Part shown: in pieces, positions 33,913-40,916 of the stretch
Position numbering within the stretch: position 1 is the first letter of the stretch
Layout: every line of letters starts with the position of its first letter
DNA from: Hymenobacter sp. CRA2
GTDB taxonomy: Bacteria > Bacteroidota > Bacteroidia > Cytophagales > Hymenobacteraceae
Assembly (NCBI RefSeq): GCF_002007105.1
Contig: NZ_MVBC01000006.1
Span: 241,639 to 305,638 of the forward strand
Direction: 5' to 3'
Length of the DNA stretch: 64,000 nt
Notes under the pieces: generated by a model
Seen by the model: the letters and a program-made list of their open reading frames with translations, nothing else
Database searches by the model: none
Told to the model about the DNA's origin: nothing
Program-made: the position numbers and the translations under genes

Positions 33913-34647
33913 ATGTCTGATCAGGTTTCCGCCATAGTTCTCCCGCTGATTTCGTTGCGCGTCGGCCGGCCGCAGCAGCTCGGTAACACCGCTGCCACCG
34001 AGCCGCTGGCTCGCGCCTGGACCTCGGCCATTCACAAAACAGAGCTGACCGAGGCCGTCTGGCTGACTTCCCTCAACCTGAACGGCGACGAGCAAGCCGA
34101 CTTGCGCAACCACGGCGGGCCTGACCAAGCCCTGTGTGCTTACCCAGGGGCGCATTATAGTTATTGGTCCGAGCGGCTGGGCCGGGAGATGAGCCCCGGC
34201 AGCTTCGGCGAAAACCTGACCATCGGCGGCGCCTGGACCGAGGCCGAGGTGTGCCTGGGCGACGTGTTCAGCTTTGGGGAGGCGCTGGTGCAGATCAGCC
34301 AGCCCCGCTCGCCCTGTTGGAAAATCGCGCGGCGCTGGCAGCAACCGTTGTTTTCGCAGTGGTTGCAGGAAACGGGCTTTACCGGTTGGTACCTGCGCGT
34401 GCTGCAGCCCGGCCGCGTGAGCCCTTCCGATGCGCTGGTGCTGCAAAGCCGGCCGTACCCCGAGTGGCCGCTCACGCGCGTGAATGCCGCCAAATACGAG
34501 CAGCGTCACGACTTGTCCTTGGTGGCCGAGCTGGCGGCCTGCCCGGCCTTGGGCGAGCAATGGCGCCGCAAAATGCAGGGCCGCCTCAGCGGCGCCCTGC
34601 CGCTGAATGACGATGCTAACAGGCTAGTGGGGCCCAACGCCGATTAG
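33913..34647 (+). CDS. MOSC domain protein, YiiM-like
   Basis: A 244-residue protein from ATG 33913. The MOSC core includes LRNHGGPDQALCAYPGAHY, SFGENLTIGG, VCLGDVFSFGEALVQISQPRSPCWKIA (with the conserved Cys in PRxPCWK) and FTGWYLRVLQPG. YiiM-type proteins detoxify N-hydroxylated compounds such as 6-hydroxylaminopurine using a molybdenum cofactor whose sulfur is bound near that Cys. Full length, cytoplasmic. It diverges from sbcDC; the two promoters share a palindrome-rich spacer. Confidence 0.9.
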   Translation: MSDQVSAIVLPLISLRVGRPQQLGNTAATEPLARAWTSAIHKTELTEAVWLTSLNLNGDEQADLRNHGGPDQALCAYPGAHYSYWSERLGREMSPGSFGENLTIGGAWTEAEVCLGDVFSFGEALVQISQPRSPCWKIARRWQQPLFSQWLQETGFTGWYLRVLQPGRVSPSDALVLQSRPYPEWPLTRVNAAKYEQRHDLSLVAELAACPALGEQWRRKMQGRLSGALPLNDDANRLVGPNAD

Positions 34648-34673
34648 CCCCGCGTAAGCATCTTCGCAAATAC

Positions 34674-34705
34674 AAAAGCCCCAGCCGGTAACGGCTGGGG
34701 CTTTT
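34674..34705. terminator. Bidirectional terminator
   Basis: AAAAGCCCCAGCCG pairs perfectly with CGGCTGGGGCTTTT around GTAA. It ends the rightward MOSC gene and the leftward MBL-rhodanese gene. Confidence 0.9.
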
Positions 34706-34724
34706 AGTTATGGGTCGTTGGGGC

Positions 34725-36101
34725 TTAGTGCACGGCCTGCTTCTGGAACTCGTTGATGGCCTCGCCCAGGTCGTAGACCTCCGTGCCTGCGGGCAGAGCG
34801 GCCTGCAGGATGCTGCTGCCCGCAGCCGAGCGGTAGCCGCCTGCGCAATGCACCAGTACGGGTTTGTCGGTAGGTACTTCCTGAGCCCGCTCGCGCAGCT
34901 CGGGCAGCGGAATGAGCAGGGCGCCGTCAAACACGGGCTGCTTGGCTTCGGTGCGGTTGCGGATGTCCACGATGGTGAACTGCTCCGGATTTTGGCGCAC
35001 GCGTTCTACGTCCAGCTCGGGGCTGGTGGCCGCTGCCTCGCGCGGGGCCAGCAGTGCCCCCTGGATGTTGCTTTCGTAGCCGATTTTGGCGGCTTTGCGA
35101 ATGACCGTGTCCAGGGCAATCTGCGAATCGGCCACGAGGTAGTACGGTTCCTGCGGGCCGATAACGGAGCCCAGCCAGGTTTCGAACTTGCCACCGTCCA
35201 TCAGGTTGATGGCGCCGGGCAGGTGCCCCTTGCGGAACTGCGCCGCCGGCCGCGTGTCGACGATGAGCACGCCTGCGACCAACTCGGTGCCACTGGGCAA
35301 GTGCTTCACGGCCCGCACCGAATCCTCGAAGGCCGGTGCGCCCTGCTTGTTCAGCTGCACGTCGCGGCCGAAGTACTTCGGCGCAAAAGGCTGGTCTTCC
35401 AACAGCACCCGCACGAATTCCTCGCGCGCCATGGGCTGCAGGGCGTAGTTGGTCTTGAGCTCCTTGCCGATGGTGCTGTCGAGGTCGGTAGAGGTAGTCT
35501 TGCCGCAGAGGCTGCCGGGGCCGTGCGCGGGGTAGACCTTGGTGGTGGCCGGCAGCGTCATCAGCTTGTCGCGGGTGCTGTCGTACATCTGGGCGGCCAG
35601 TTCCTCGCGCTTGTGGCCCCCCACGGCCTCGTCTTCGCGCAGGTCGGGGCGGCCTACGTCGCCCACAAACAGGGTGTCCCCGGTGAAAGCCGACCGGATC
35701 TGGCCCAGCTCATCCACCAGCAGCACGCAGATGGAGTCGGGCGAGTGACCCGGGGTGTTGATGGCGTGCAGCTCCACCTGCCCGACGCTGATTCGGTCGC
35801 CCTCGTCGAAGCCTTTGTGGGGGTAGCTGGCCTTCACCAGCTTGCTCACGTAAATCGTGGCCCCGGTTTCCTGCGCAATTTCCAGGTGCGACGAGACGAA
35901 GTCGGCGTGCGGGTGCGTCTCGATGACGGCGATGATGCGCGCGTCCTGCTCGTCGGCAAAATCGTAATACTGCTGCGGGTCGCGGCCCGGGTCGATGACC
36001 GCCATGCGGCCACCGCTGAGCACGGCGTAAGAGGCGTGGGCCAGACCCTTGTCGTAAAACTGATGTATCCTGAAGGGTTGTGAGGAAGGCAGGGGACTCA
36101 T
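34725..36101 (-). CDS. MBL-fold metallo-hydrolase with two rhodanese domains
   Basis: A 458-residue protein from ATG 36101 (an in-frame TTG at 36122 is less likely). Residues about 5-240 are a persulfide-dioxygenase-like metallo-beta-lactamase domain with the metal motif THPHADFVSSH, HSPDSICVLL, AFTGDTLFVGDVGRPDL and YPAHGPGSLC. Two rhodanese domains follow. The first (about 265-350) has AD in place of the catalytic Cys in its loop (YYLVADSQIA). The second (about 370-455) has an intact HCAGGYRSA. This suggests sulfane-sulfur handling: oxidation of persulfide coupled to sulfur transfer. Cytoplasmic. Confidence 0.9.
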   Translation of the reverse strand: MSPLPSSQPFRIHQFYDKGLAHASYAVLSGGRMAVIDPGRDPQQYYDFADEQDARIIAVIETHPHADFVSSHLEIAQETGATIYVSKLVKASYPHKGFDEGDRISVGQVELHAINTPGHSPDSICVLLVDELGQIRSAFTGDTLFVGDVGRPDLREDEAVGGHKREELAAQMYDSTRDKLMTLPATTKVYPAHGPGSLCGKTTSTDLDSTIGKELKTNYALQPMAREEFVRVLLEDQPFAPKYFGRDVQLNKQGAPAFEDSVRAVKHLPSGTELVAGVLIVDTRPAAQFRKGHLPGAINLMDGGKFETWLGSVIGPQEPYYLVADSQIALDTVIRKAAKIGYESNIQGALLAPREAAATSPELDVERVRQNPEQFTIVDIRNRTEAKQPVFDGALLIPLPELRERAQEVPTDKPVLVHCAGGYRSAAGSSILQAALPAGTEVYDLGEAINEFQKQAVH

Positions 36102-36247
36102 GTGCGTAAAGTAAAGTGACAACTACCAGCCCGCCGCCAAGCAGCTGCGGAACCGATGCGACAGGACGGCGGCCGTTACAAGCACCGCGCCGTTTGGCCA
36201 AAAGCTGACAGCATGGCCGCCGGCCGGTCCGTTCGACCGGCATCAGT

Positions 36248-36255
36248 CAAATATA
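36248..36255 (-). promoter_or_regulatory. Perfect -7 box TATATTTG, upstream of the MBL-rhodanese gene
   Basis: A full TAnnTTTG match read leftward, about 150 bases before the ATG at 36101. The leader contains a palindrome (GCCGGTC/GACCGGC near 36224-36243) that could fold or bind a regulator. Confidence 0.4.
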
Positions 36256-36487
36256 CTAAGCAGACTATCCGAGGGGCCGGACGGGTATATTTATTTTCAC
36301 CGGCCAGAAGGAAAAGCGACTGGTAACTAGGTTTTTGCCGGGGTTGTTTCGATGCCGGTCTGCAGTGAAAACGTGGTGTGCCAGCCCTGTAATCCTTGTT
36401 GCCGCTGCCTGCCGCAACGGCGCGGCGGCTGCAAAGCAGGCTGGAAGCATACCTGAAGCCGCAACACCGGAAGCCTGCTTAACGCAG
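36256..36487. other. Spacer without a supported gene
   Basis: About 230 bases between the MBL-rhodanese promoter and the terminator of the LTXXQ gene. Open frames here have no protein-like composition. Nothing else was seen. Confidence 0.3.
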
Positions 36488-36515
36488 AAGGCCGCCCCGA
36501 AACCGGAGCGGCCTT
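36488..36515 (-). terminator. Hairpin after the LTXXQ gene
   Basis: AAGGCCGC and GCGGCCTT form a stem with a GAAA-containing loop, 25 bases after the stop of the leftward gene. No long T run in leftward reading, so moderate confidence. Confidence 0.5.
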
Positions 36516-36540
36516 TACGTATAAGCACATGGCTTAGCGC

Positions 36541-37050
36541 CTAAGCCTTGACTTTGATCTTGCTGGCCTTCTTGTCGGCTTTGGCTTTCACCTTGCCTTC
36601 CGTTTTGGCCTCCTGGCGGGCGTCGCGCATGTCGACGGCGCGCTCCATGCGGTCCTCGCGCTGGGCGGTGTATTTGGTGAACTGCTCCGGCGTGAGCACG
36701 GCCTTCAGCTGCTCGTCGTAGCGGGTGCGGCCCTCCTGCATCTTCTGGCGCATGGCGTCGCGGTCCATGCTGCCGGGCGTCATCTGCGCGCGGGCGGCAT
36801 CAAACTCGTTGGCCTGAGCCAAGTAAATGGCGCGCACCTTGGTTTGCTGATCCGCCGAAAGGGCCAATTGGTTCGTCAGGCGCTGGGTTTGCATATCGGC
36901 GCGTTGCTCGGGCGTGCGCTGCTGACGCCCCTGGCCGTAGCCCATGCCGCGGCCCTGGAAGCCACCGTTATCGGCCGCCGGAATGGTTTGGGCCTGGGTA
37001 GCCGTAAAGCTGAGGGCCGCAGCCGTCAGCAACAAAAGCATCTTTTTCAT
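36541..37050 (-). CDS. Periplasmic LTXXQ/Spy-like protein
   Basis: A 169-residue protein from ATG 37050, with a signal peptide (KKMLLLLTAAALSFTATQAQ). The mature protein is all-helical and rich in Arg, Gln and Met, with two LTxxQ-type repeats: LTNQLALSADQQTKV and LKAVLTPEQFTKY. This is the CpxP/Spy-like pattern of periplasmic chaperones that respond to envelope stress and metals. The C-terminal 30 residues are a Lys/Ala-rich tail ending KIKVKA. It stands alone and diverges from the permease gene. Confidence 0.8.
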   Translation of the reverse strand: MKKMLLLLTAAALSFTATQAQTIPAADNGGFQGRGMGYGQGRQQRTPEQRADMQTQRLTNQLALSADQQTKVRAIYLAQANEFDAARAQMTPGSMDRDAMRQKMQEGRTRYDEQLKAVLTPEQFTKYTAQREDRMERAVDMRDARQEAKTEGKVKAKADKKASKIKVKA

Positions 37051-37260
37051 TGGAAGTGGGTCTCTGATGGAAATCTGCCGGGTTAGAGGGCCGAGCTTCG
37101 GCAAGGTTTAACCGGGCCGGTGCAAGCAAATCAACTTCCGAGCCAAGTCCCGGGCAGCCGGATTCTGCCTATATTCGGGCCCTGGCGTGTCGCAAGGCAC
37201 CCCAACCGAATTCACCACGACCACTTTCTCTCTACAAATTCTCCCCATCCCAACTCACTA

Positions 37261-38829
37261 ATGGCAAACATTTTCGCCAAAAAACCGCTGGCCGTGCTGC
37301 TGGGCGAAGCCAACGCCTCGGGCGAGGGCGCGCTCAAGCGCACCCTGGGCGCGGCGAGCCTCGTCGCGCTCGGCGTCGGGGCCATCATCGGGGCCGGCTT
37401 GTTCGTGCGCACGGCCGCCGCGGCTGCTCAGGCCTCGGGCCCGGGCGTTACGCTGGCTTTCATCGTGGCCGCCATCGGCTGCGCTTTTGCCGGCCTGTGC
37501 TACGCCGAATTCGCCGCCATGATTCCCATTGCCGGCTCGGCTTACACCTACGCCTACACCACCATGGGCGAGTTTGTGGCCTGGGTTATCGGCTGGGCCC
37601 TGATTATGGAGTACGCGCTGGGCGCGGCCACCGTATCCATTGCCTGGAGCGAATACCTGAACAAGCTCTTAGCCGTGTTTGGGACCAGTATGCCCTACGA
37701 ATGGTCCCACTCGCCGCTGGAAAGCGCCGTCATCAACGGCGTGACGCACACGGGTTTCCTGAACCTGCCGGCCCTGTTCATCATCATTGCCCTGAGCCTG
37801 CTGCTGATCAAAGGCACCCAGGAATCGGCTACGTTCAACGCTGTTATCGTGGTGGTGAAAGTGGCCATCGTGCTGGTATTCATTGCTGTAGGCTGGCAGT
37901 TTATCAACCCCGCCAACCACACGCCCTACCTGATTCCCGAAAACGCCGAGCCCGTAATGAGCGGCGGCAAGGTGGTGCGCGAGTACACCGAGTGGAACAA
38001 GCACGGCTGGGGCGGTATCCTCGGCGGCGCGGCCATCGTGTTCTTCGCCTTCATCGGGTTTGATGCCGTATCGACGGCCGCGCAGGAGGCCAAAAACCCC
38101 AAGCGCGACATGCCCATCGGCATCCTCGGCTCCCTGGCCGTGTGCACCGTGCTCTACATCCTGTTCGGCCACGTGCTGACAGGTGTGGCCAACTGGCGCG
38201 AGTTTGCCGACCCGGCCAAGGGCGGCGAAGCTTCGGTGGCCTACGCCATCAAGGAGCACATGCCCGGCTACGAGTGGCTGTCGACGGCCGTGGTAGTGGC
38301 CATCCTGGCGGGTTTCTCCTCCGTAATCCTGGTGATGCTGATGGGCCAGAGCCGCGTGTTCTTCTCCATGGCCAAGGACGGGCTGATGCCGAAGGCCTTC
38401 TCGGAGCTGCACCCGAAATACCACACGCCTTACAAGTCCAACCTGGTGCTGCTGGTGTTCGTGGGCGCCTTCGCGGCCTTCGTGCCGGGCTCCCTGGCCG
38501 GCGACCTGACCTCGTTCGGCACCCTGCTGGCCTTCGTGATAGTGAGCATCGGCGTGTGGATCATGCGCCGCTCCGACCCGGATCAGCCGCGGCCGTTCCG
38601 CTCGCCGCTGTCCTCGGCCTCGTTCCCGCTGGTGCCGTTGCTGGGTGCCCTGATCTGCTTGGCCATGATTCTGGCTCTGGACGCGGATACCCTGAAGCTG
38701 GCCCTGGGCTGGATGCTGCTGGGCTTCATCGTGTACTTCGTCTACGGCCGCAACAACTCCAAGCTGCAGCAGGGCATCGTGGTGGTGCCCACGGAATTGG
38801 AAGAACAGGCCTTCATCGAGCAGAAGTAA
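37261..38829 (+). CDS. Amino acid permease (APC superfamily, cationic amino-acid transporter type)
   Basis: A 522-residue protein from ATG 37261, with twelve or more transmembrane segments. Family marks are: TLGAASLVALGVGAIIGAGLFVRT (the unwound GxG of helix 1), FAGLCYAEFAAMIPIAGSAYTYAYTTMGEFVAWVIGW, FFAFIGFDAVSTAAQEAKNPKRDMPIGI and MGQSRVFFSMAKDGLMPKAFSELHPKYHTPYKSN. This is the CAT/YfnA branch, which imports amino acids (often basic or branched) with protons or by exchange. Substrate not resolved. A strong terminator follows. Confidence 0.93.
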   Translation: MANIFAKKPLAVLLGEANASGEGALKRTLGAASLVALGVGAIIGAGLFVRTAAAAAQASGPGVTLAFIVAAIGCAFAGLCYAEFAAMIPIAGSAYTYAYTTMGEFVAWVIGWALIMEYALGAATVSIAWSEYLNKLLAVFGTSMPYEWSHSPLESAVINGVTHTGFLNLPALFIIIALSLLLIKGTQESATFNAVIVVVKVAIVLVFIAVGWQFINPANHTPYLIPENAEPVMSGGKVVREYTEWNKHGWGGILGGAAIVFFAFIGFDAVSTAAQEAKNPKRDMPIGILGSLAVCTVLYILFGHVLTGVANWREFADPAKGGEASVAYAIKEHMPGYEWLSTAVVVAILAGFSSVILVMLMGQSRVFFSMAKDGLMPKAFSELHPKYHTPYKSNLVLLVFVGAFAAFVPGSLAGDLTSFGTLLAFVIVSIGVWIMRRSDPDQPRPFRSPLSSASFPLVPLLGALICLAMILALDADTLKLALGWMLLGFIVYFVYGRNNSKLQQGIVVVPTELEEQAFIEQK

Positions 38830-38845
38830 CCGCTCGTTCGTTGTT

Positions 38846-38889
38846 CCAACAAAAAGCCCCGCCGATATTTCGGCGGGGCTTTTTGTTGG
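38846..38889 (+). terminator. Rho-independent terminator after the permease gene
   Basis: AAAAAGCCCCGCCG pairs with CGGCGGGGCTTTTT, extended by CCAAC/GTTGG. The symmetric A/T blocks make it bidirectional. Confidence 0.9.
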
Positions 38890-39001
38890 AGTACTGGCTA
38901 AATGCAGCGTCGCATTAATTGATTTGAGCAGCGCCTGACCGATATCCGGACAACAGATAGGTGCAACTGCGCCAAATACCGCCTAAGCCGCCGTGGCGAG
39001 G

Positions 39002-39214
39002 CTATTTGCTCATCGGCTGCACTTCGCTCTTGAGCTTGAGCACCCGCTCGCCGCTGTCCTGTACAATAAGGAACGCGGGGTTGTCGGGCGTGCCGTGGCG
39101 CGTGATGTCGGCGCCTTTCAGCTTGCGCGTGACCGATTCCTTAAACGTTTGTTCGATCTTGCCTGAAGCGGTACCGGTGCCGTATTTCCAGGAAACCTGC
39201 GTGCCTTTGCGCAT
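39002..39214 (-). CDS. Small DUF2945-like (Tudor/SH3-fold) protein
   Basis: A 70-residue protein from MRKGTQVSWKYG (39214); in-frame ATGs at 39250 and 39274 would extend it. The sequence RKGTQVSWKYGTGTASGKI, then ITRHGTPDNPAFLIVQDSGERVLKLKSEV, has the beta-barrel pattern of the DUF2945/hypervirulence-associated Tudor family, where short basic proteins bind through an SH3-like fold. Role unknown. The gene is isolated between the permease terminator and the response regulator. Confidence 0.7.
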   Translation of the reverse strand: MRKGTQVSWKYGTGTASGKIEQTFKESVTRKLKGADITRHGTPDNPAFLIVQDSGERVLKLKSEVQPMSK

Positions 39215-39528
39215 GGCCAAAGAATTGAATGAGTGGATCAGGTGCTGCATTGTATACGGCGACAACAGGCACATGGCTCAGGTGCTTTGCTGCACCGGGC
39301 TGGCCCGGCCGACAGGGACAAAGCCAGGCGAGATGCCCCAATTCTCGCATTCTGTGGCGTGAGTAGGCAAATGATGCGTAAATTTTTCCCTGTTTTGTAG
39401 CCCACTTTATCAGCATCCCACCGCCTAAGCTCCTTTGCCCTGCGCAATGAATGGGCGGCCACACCGTTGATGGGACTGATTATTGCGCGGGTCCAGGCCG
39501 CGCAGCTATGTGATAAAAGCCTCGTTCT
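39215..39528. other. Spacer without a supported gene
   Basis: About 314 bases upstream of the response regulator. Frames here lack coding character. No perfect -7 box was seen; the region just before the ATG has a small GC-rich palindrome (GCGCGG...CCGCGC near 39487-39506). Confidence 0.3.
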
Positions 39529-40203
39529 ATGAGTGAACTTCTTCCCGATGCTATTCAAGTATTGCTCGTCGACGACCACCCGCTGGTTATCGAGGGCATT
39601 ATTTCCCTGCTGAAAGACATCGACGATATCCGCATTGTGGCCACCGCCGCGAGCGGGCAACAGGCACTCGTGCGGCTGCAGGAGCAGCCCAGCATCCGCG
39701 TGGCCATCGTGGATCTGAACATGCCCGGCATGACGGGCGTTGAACTGATCCGCAGCATGCACCAGGCCTTCCCGCTGGTGCGCTCCATGGCCTTGTCGGT
39801 GTACTACGACTACAGCTCGGTGACTGACGTGCTCGAGGGCGGCGGCTCGGGGTACCTGCTCAAAAATACCAGTAAGAAGGAGCTGATTGAGGCCGTGCGC
39901 CAGGTCTACCAGGGGCATACCTATTTCAGCCCGGAAGTGGGGGCTACGCTGCTGCAGAATGTGCGCCGGGCCAACCCGACTAGCCCGGACACGCGCGAAG
40001 AGCGGCCGGTGGAGCTAACGGCGCGAGAGATGGAAGTGCTCCAGCTCATTGCCCGCGAGTACTCCAATGCGCTCATTGCCGAGAAGCTGTTCATCAGCGA
40101 GCGGACCGTGGAGTCGCACCGAAAAAACATCCTGACCAAGACAAATTCGAAGTCGGTGGTGGGGCTCATCCAGTATGCACTCAAGCATAAGCTTATTGGG
40201 TAA
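39529..40203 (+). CDS. LuxR/NarL-family response regulator
   Basis: A 224-residue protein. The receiver domain has DD at residues 15-16, phospho-acceptor Asp62 in VAIVDLNMPGMTG and Lys in YLLKNTSKKE. The linker is followed by a LuxR-type DNA-binding domain (LTAREMEVLQLIAREYSNALIAEKLFISERTVESHRKNI). All phosphorylation residues are present. No kinase adjoins, so it is an orphan and its signal is unknown. A terminator-like hairpin follows within 65 bases. Confidence 0.93.
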   Translation: MSELLPDAIQVLLVDDHPLVIEGIISLLKDIDDIRIVATAASGQQALVRLQEQPSIRVAIVDLNMPGMTGVELIRSMHQAFPLVRSMALSVYYDYSSVTDVLEGGGSGYLLKNTSKKELIEAVRQVYQGHTYFSPEVGATLLQNVRRANPTSPDTREERPVELTAREMEVLQLIAREYSNALIAEKLFISERTVESHRKNILTKTNSKSVVGLIQYALKHKLIG

Positions 40204-40230
40204 GTTATAGAATAAGTTTGATGAGTTATA

Positions 40231-40266
40231 AGCCGCTGGTTCCTCGAGAGCCGGCGGCTTTTTTCG
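40231..40266 (+). terminator. Rho-independent terminator after the response regulator
   Basis: AGCCGC pairs with GCGGCT, with further pairing in the TGG/CCG region. A run of six T follows directly (GGCTTTTTTC). Confidence 0.8.
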
Positions 40267-40556
40267 CTATATGCGCTAGGAGCTCGGAGTGTGAAGCGTA
40301 GTGAGGAGCTTGCATAAAAGAGGGATAAGCACATGCAATTATTGATAAATTGATAAAAAAGTGGATCATAATCGAGCCAGGAGCTAAGTGGAAATACGGG
40401 TACAAAATCCGTGCTGGTACGGATATGCTTTCTGCTTGATATTCCTTTATCTTAGCATCGTTCAATAAAATGAAGTTTGCTTCATATTGAATAGCGCGCT
40501 ACTCTTGGTTGACCGAATTGTTGCCTTTTTTCCATCACCACTTCACCTGCGACACC
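40267..40556. other. AT-rich non-coding spacer with hairpins
   Basis: An AT-rich island in a GC-rich region with no supported gene. It holds a hairpin ATCCGT/ACGGAT (40409-40426) and a longer palindrome at 40461-40491. Confidence 0.35.
40461..40491. promoter_or_regulatory. Palindromic stem-loop (TTCAAT...ATTGAA)
   Basis: TTCAAT-aaa-ATGAAG pairs with CTTCAT-ATTGAA around TTTG. It sits about 65 bases upstream of the small gene at 40557. A possible operator or RNA structure. Confidence 0.4.
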
Positions 40557-40772
40557 ATGGCCTCAAAAATACTGTCGTTCATTTGCCACGTGCCTGGCGT
40601 TATTCCTGGTGCCTATCCGGCTGTACCCACCACCGACGCTGCCGTGCCAACCCGCACCCCGTCGAGTGAGCGGCGTACCACCACTTCTGCCAGCGAGCCG
40701 GGCGGGCACTTTACAGCTATCTACGAAAACGAGCGGTTCGTGCGCTTCAAGTACATCAGCAACGCCAGCTAG
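40557..40772 (+). CDS. Small hypothetical protein
   Basis: A 71-residue protein from ATG 40557 (MASKILSFICHVPGV), with a longer frame upstream (40509). It has a short hydrophobic start, a Thr/Pro/Ala-rich middle and a C-terminal HFTAIYENERFVRFKYISNAS that looks like two beta strands. No family is recognised. A palindrome lies upstream in an AT-rich spacer. Coding status is moderate: the C-terminus is protein-like but the middle is low complexity. Confidence 0.4.
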   Translation: MASKILSFICHVPGVIPGAYPAVPTTDAAVPTRTPSSERRTTTSASEPGGHFTAIYENERFVRFKYISNAS

Positions 40773-40884
40773 CACGCCGTTGCCCTGCTGCGACCTGCCT
40801 TCCCGGAACGCCTGAGCCGCCCAATTGGCCCCCGTCGATTGGGCGGCAGCGTGTCCGGGGCCGGGCTCGGGGCTGATTTCGGGC

Positions 40885-40892
40885 TAACTTGC
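40885..40892 (+). promoter_or_regulatory. Candidate -7 box (TAACTTGC)
   Basis: A TAnnTTG element 25 bases upstream of the ricin/PD40/OmpA gene start, of the same type as those at 12633 and 57461. Confidence 0.3.
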
Positions 40893-40916
40893 GCACCAGA
40901 CCAAGTGCGTGAAATT

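Noticed and set aside
34710..36083. A 457-codon rightward frame opposite the MBL-rhodanese gene
   Set aside because: Shadow frame; the leftward product shows intact metal-binding and rhodanese motifs.
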